Of a stretch of DNA of 42,043 nt, positions 40,273 to 42,043 are shown piece after piece; positions within the stretch are counted from its first letter, which is position 1, and each line of letters begins with the position of its first letter. The notes beneath the pieces are model-generated. The model ran no database searches. It saw only the letters and a list, made by a program, of their open reading frames with translations, and was not told the origin of the DNA. The position numbers and the translations under genes are program-made. This DNA comes from SKLM01 sp964542755 (GTDB lineage: Bacteria; Chloroflexota; Anaerolineae; B4-G1), in the NCBI GenBank assembly GCA_964542755.1, contig CAZIWL010000027.1, positions 1 to 42,043 of the forward strand, written 5' to 3'.

Positions 40273-41682
40273 ATGTTGAGACGCTTACTGCTCATCAATC
40301 CAGCCCATATGGTCGATGGTGCGCGGCACGCCGGGCCGGCGCAATTCCCCATCCCCCCCTTGAACCTCTGCTACGTGGCAGCCTTGACGCCCCGGGACTG
40401 GGCCGTCCGGATGATCGATGAGAATCTCCGTCTCGAGGACGGCCGAGCCTGGCAGCCGGACCTGGTGGGGATCACTGCCCTCACACCGAGTGCGCCGCGT
40501 GCCTACGAGCTGGCCGCGCGCTACCGGGAGCAGGGCACAGCGGTGGTGGTGGGGGGCATCCATGCGTCGATGATGCCGGAGGAAGCGGCCCAGTATGCCG
40601 ACTCGGTGGTCGTTGGTGAGGCGGAGTCCGTCTGGCCGCGACTGGTGGCCGACTTCGAACGCGACCAGCTCCGACCGCGCTATGACGGAGAGCGGGTCCC
40701 ACTGAGCGAGCTGCCAATGCCCCGTCGCGATCTCTACCCCGGGAGGTACTTCGTCGAGACGGTGATCACCTCCAAGGGCTGCACCAACGCGTGCGAGTTC
40801 TGCTCCGTGTGGCGTTTCTCCGGTCGCCGCTACCGCGTGCGCCCCGTCGACGACGTGGTGGATGAGCTGGCGACGCTGCCGCCGCGCAAATTGGTTTTTT
40901 TCGCCGACGATAATCTGACATTGAATCGATCCCGCGTCGTCTCCCTGTGCCGCCGAATGGTGGAACGGGGCGTCCGCCGACGGTACGCTATCCAGGGTAC
41001 CATCGGTCTGGGTGAGGATGAGGAACTCTTGACCTGGTTGAAGCGGAGCGGTTGTTCTTTCGTCTTTGTCGGCATTGAGTCGCTCAACGAGCGTCCTCCC
41101 GCGGAGATCTCCAAGTCCGACCTGCGTCGTTTGGGCCCGGAGGGATGCCGGCGGTGCATCGCCCGCATCCATAGGCACGGCATGGCCGTCTTCGGCAGCT
41201 TCATCCTGGGCCTCGATGGCGACAGTGCGTCTGCCCACCGCATCCTCCCGTTTACGCTGCGCAGCGAGATCGACTGCACGCTGGTGAACCTGCTCAACCC
41301 CCTGCCCGGGACGCGGCTCTGGGAGCGGATGCGCCGGCAGGGGAGGCTCCTCTATACGGATTTCCCATCCGACTATGCCATGTACGCGCAGGACAACGTC
41401 TGTTTCCGTCCTCTGGACGTGACGACACACGAGCTGCAGGAGACGGCGAGGAGCGTCATCGCCGGCTTGACGGAACTGCCCACGGCCTTGCGACGTGCTG
41501 CCTCAACCTGGCGCCATACGCGGGACCCTTTCACCACCCTGGTTGCGTTCAACTGGAACCGGCGCACTGCCAGAGGGCTCCGCACCTATCCGCTGCGAGC
41601 GATCGAGGGCAAACCCGGCACGGTGGTCGAAGCCGAACCCGTGCGGGTCTACGCGGGGAGCAAGCTCTCCTCAAGGGGTTGA
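40273..41682 (+). CDS. B12-binding domain radical SAM protein, second copy type
   Basis: A cobalamin-domain radical SAM enzyme of 469 residues. The N-terminal B12-binding half (about 1-125) has LVGITALTPSAPRAYELA, VVVGGIHASMMPEEA and VVVGEAESVW. The radical SAM cluster motif CX3CX2C is C170, C174, C177 (GCTNACEFC), followed by FFADDNLTLN, FVFVGIESLNE and GSFILGLDGD. It differs strongly in sequence from the enzyme at 2217-3602 and uses a Thr-Asn-Ala spacing block typical of the Fe-S oxidoreductases that alter lipids or hopanoids. ATG 40273 has only a weak ribosome-binding site. It is 92 bases after the ABC exporter. The product is not inferred. Confidence 0.87.
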   Translation: MLRRLLLINPAHMVDGARHAGPAQFPIPPLNLCYVAALTPRDWAVRMIDENLRLEDGRAWQPDLVGITALTPSAPRAYELAARYREQGTAVVVGGIHASMMPEEAAQYADSVVVGEAESVWPRLVADFERDQLRPRYDGERVPLSELPMPRRDLYPGRYFVETVITSKGCTNACEFCSVWRFSGRRYRVRPVDDVVDELATLPPRKLVFFADDNLTLNRSRVVSLCRRMVERGVRRRYAIQGTIGLGEDEELLTWLKRSGCSFVFVGIESLNERPPAEISKSDLRRLGPEGCRRCIARIHRHGMAVFGSFILGLDGDSASAHRILPFTLRSEIDCTLVNLLNPLPGTRLWERMRRQGRLLYTDFPSDYAMYAQDNVCFRPLDVTTHELQETARSVIAGLTELPTALRRAASTWRHTRDPFTTLVAFNWNRRTARGLRTYPLRAIEGKPGTVVEAEPVRVYAGSKLSSRG

Positions 41683-41683
41683 C

Positions 41684-42043
41684 ATGCGCTACCGATCTGA
41701 CAATCGACGGTGGGCGTTGCTGGCCTCTCTCCTCGGCGTCCTGGCGCTGGTCGGCAGCGGGTGCAGCGCCGCAGGGCCCGACCCCACTCCGAGCGCCACA
41801 CCTCCCAGACCAAGCCCGATGCCGAGCGCCACGCCCAGCCCGGAGCCATCGCCAACGCCAACGCCCGCCCCGACTACAACACCAACGTCCACCCCGGAAC
41901 CGGAGGCTACGGTGATAGCCAGCGCTGCGGGCTCAGGGCCCTTCGCCGTCGCGTCGTTGTCCGCCATCTCGCTCCAGGGAGGCCGGGAGTACGTCCTTCA
42001 GGTGACGTCGAGCACAGGCGGGGCGGAGTTCTTCGGCAGTTTC
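41684..42043 (+). CDS. Lipoprotein with Pro/Thr linker (cut by window end)
   Basis: An incomplete gene: the first 120 codons are in the window with no stop. The signal RRWALLASLLGVLALVGSG leads to a lipid-attachable Cys (C27, GSGC). A Thr/Pro/Ser linker of about 50 residues (TPSATP, PSPTPTP, TPTSTPEP) comes next. Then a folded part begins (FAVASLSAISLQGGREYVLQ, VTSSTGGAEFF), which looks like a beta-sandwich start but is too short to place in a family. ATG 41684 sits 1 base after the previous stop, with AAGGGG at 41673-41678, so it is likely co-transcribed with the radical SAM gene. Confidence 0.75.
   Translation, partial: MRYRSDNRRWALLASLLGVLALVGSGCSAAGPDPTPSATPPRPSPMPSATPSPEPSPTPTPAPTTTPTSTPEPEATVIASAAGSGPFAVASLSAISLQGGREYVLQVTSSTGGAEFFGSF

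Noticed and set aside
40285..41430. 381-codon minus-strand open frame
   Set aside because: It is antisense to a radical SAM gene with an intact CX3CX2C motif.

Overview
GC-rich chromosomal DNA from a bacterium, most likely a member of the Chloroflexota (Anaerolineae-like or an uncultured relative). The lineage call is an inference. It rests on envelope proteins with Pro/Thr-rich TPTP-type linkers, lipoproteins with lipoboxes, an archaeal-type HMG-CoA synthase/thiolase/DUF35 set beside a class II HMG-CoA reductase, and E. coli-like sigma-70 promoters, several with TATAATC -10 boxes. I see no rRNA, tRNA, CRISPR array, insertion sequence or phage gene. The content is dense ordinary chromosome with a strong cell-envelope theme.

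Layout. (1) 1-5611, plus strand: tail of a polysaccharide or glycan locus with a GT4 and a GT2 glycosyltransferase, a B12-binding radical SAM enzyme, a zinc-ribbon methyltransferase and a flippase-like membrane protein, mostly overlapping or nearly so. (2) 5618-9280: a strong promoter, two tandem paralogous secreted proteins each built of four ~100-residue repeats, each ending in a related hairpin terminator, then a small lipoprotein. (3) 9386-14712, minus strand: methyltransferase, ComEA-like DNA-binding protein, three tandem M42 aminopeptidases and a Pro/Thr-rich membrane protein at the head of the run, behind a near-consensus promoter. (4) 14860-18211, plus: LysM/YkuD L,D-transpeptidase with an apparently leaderless start, GT-C type membrane glycosyltransferase, FlK-type thioesterase. 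(5) 18198-24227: PIG-L deacetylase (minus), then a tightly coupled plus-strand run of MoaD-like protein, alpha/beta hydrolase, small lipoprotein, M1 peptidase, GDPD phosphodiesterase and a membrane metallophosphoesterase. (6) 24430-28987: early mevalonate pathway, with class II HMG-CoA reductase, archaeal-type HMG-CoA synthase, a strong terminator, then thiolase and the DUF35 zinc-ribbon/OB protein. (7) 29370-31709: MBL-fold hydrolase and the MurJ lipid II flippase. (8) 31934-33268, minus: membrane-anchored C39-like peptidase with TPRs. (9) 33510-40180: the most unusual part, an FHA system comprising a soluble FHA protein, a secreted-VWA/TM/cytoplasmic-FHA protein, and a 1208-residue ABC exporter with four N-terminal FHA domains and a large repeat-bearing extracytoplasmic loop. 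(10) 40273-42043: a second B12-binding radical SAM enzyme and a lipoprotein cut by the window end.

How the genes fit together. Regions 1, 4, 7 and part of 5 make, flip, crosslink or trim cell-surface polymers. Region 6 supplies mevalonate for isoprenoids, including the polyprenyl carriers those polymers need. Region 9 looks like a phosphothreonine-responsive exporter with an envelope-facing VWA partner. No Ser/Thr kinase or phosphatase lies in the window, so the signal that would phosphorylate FHA ligands must come from elsewhere.
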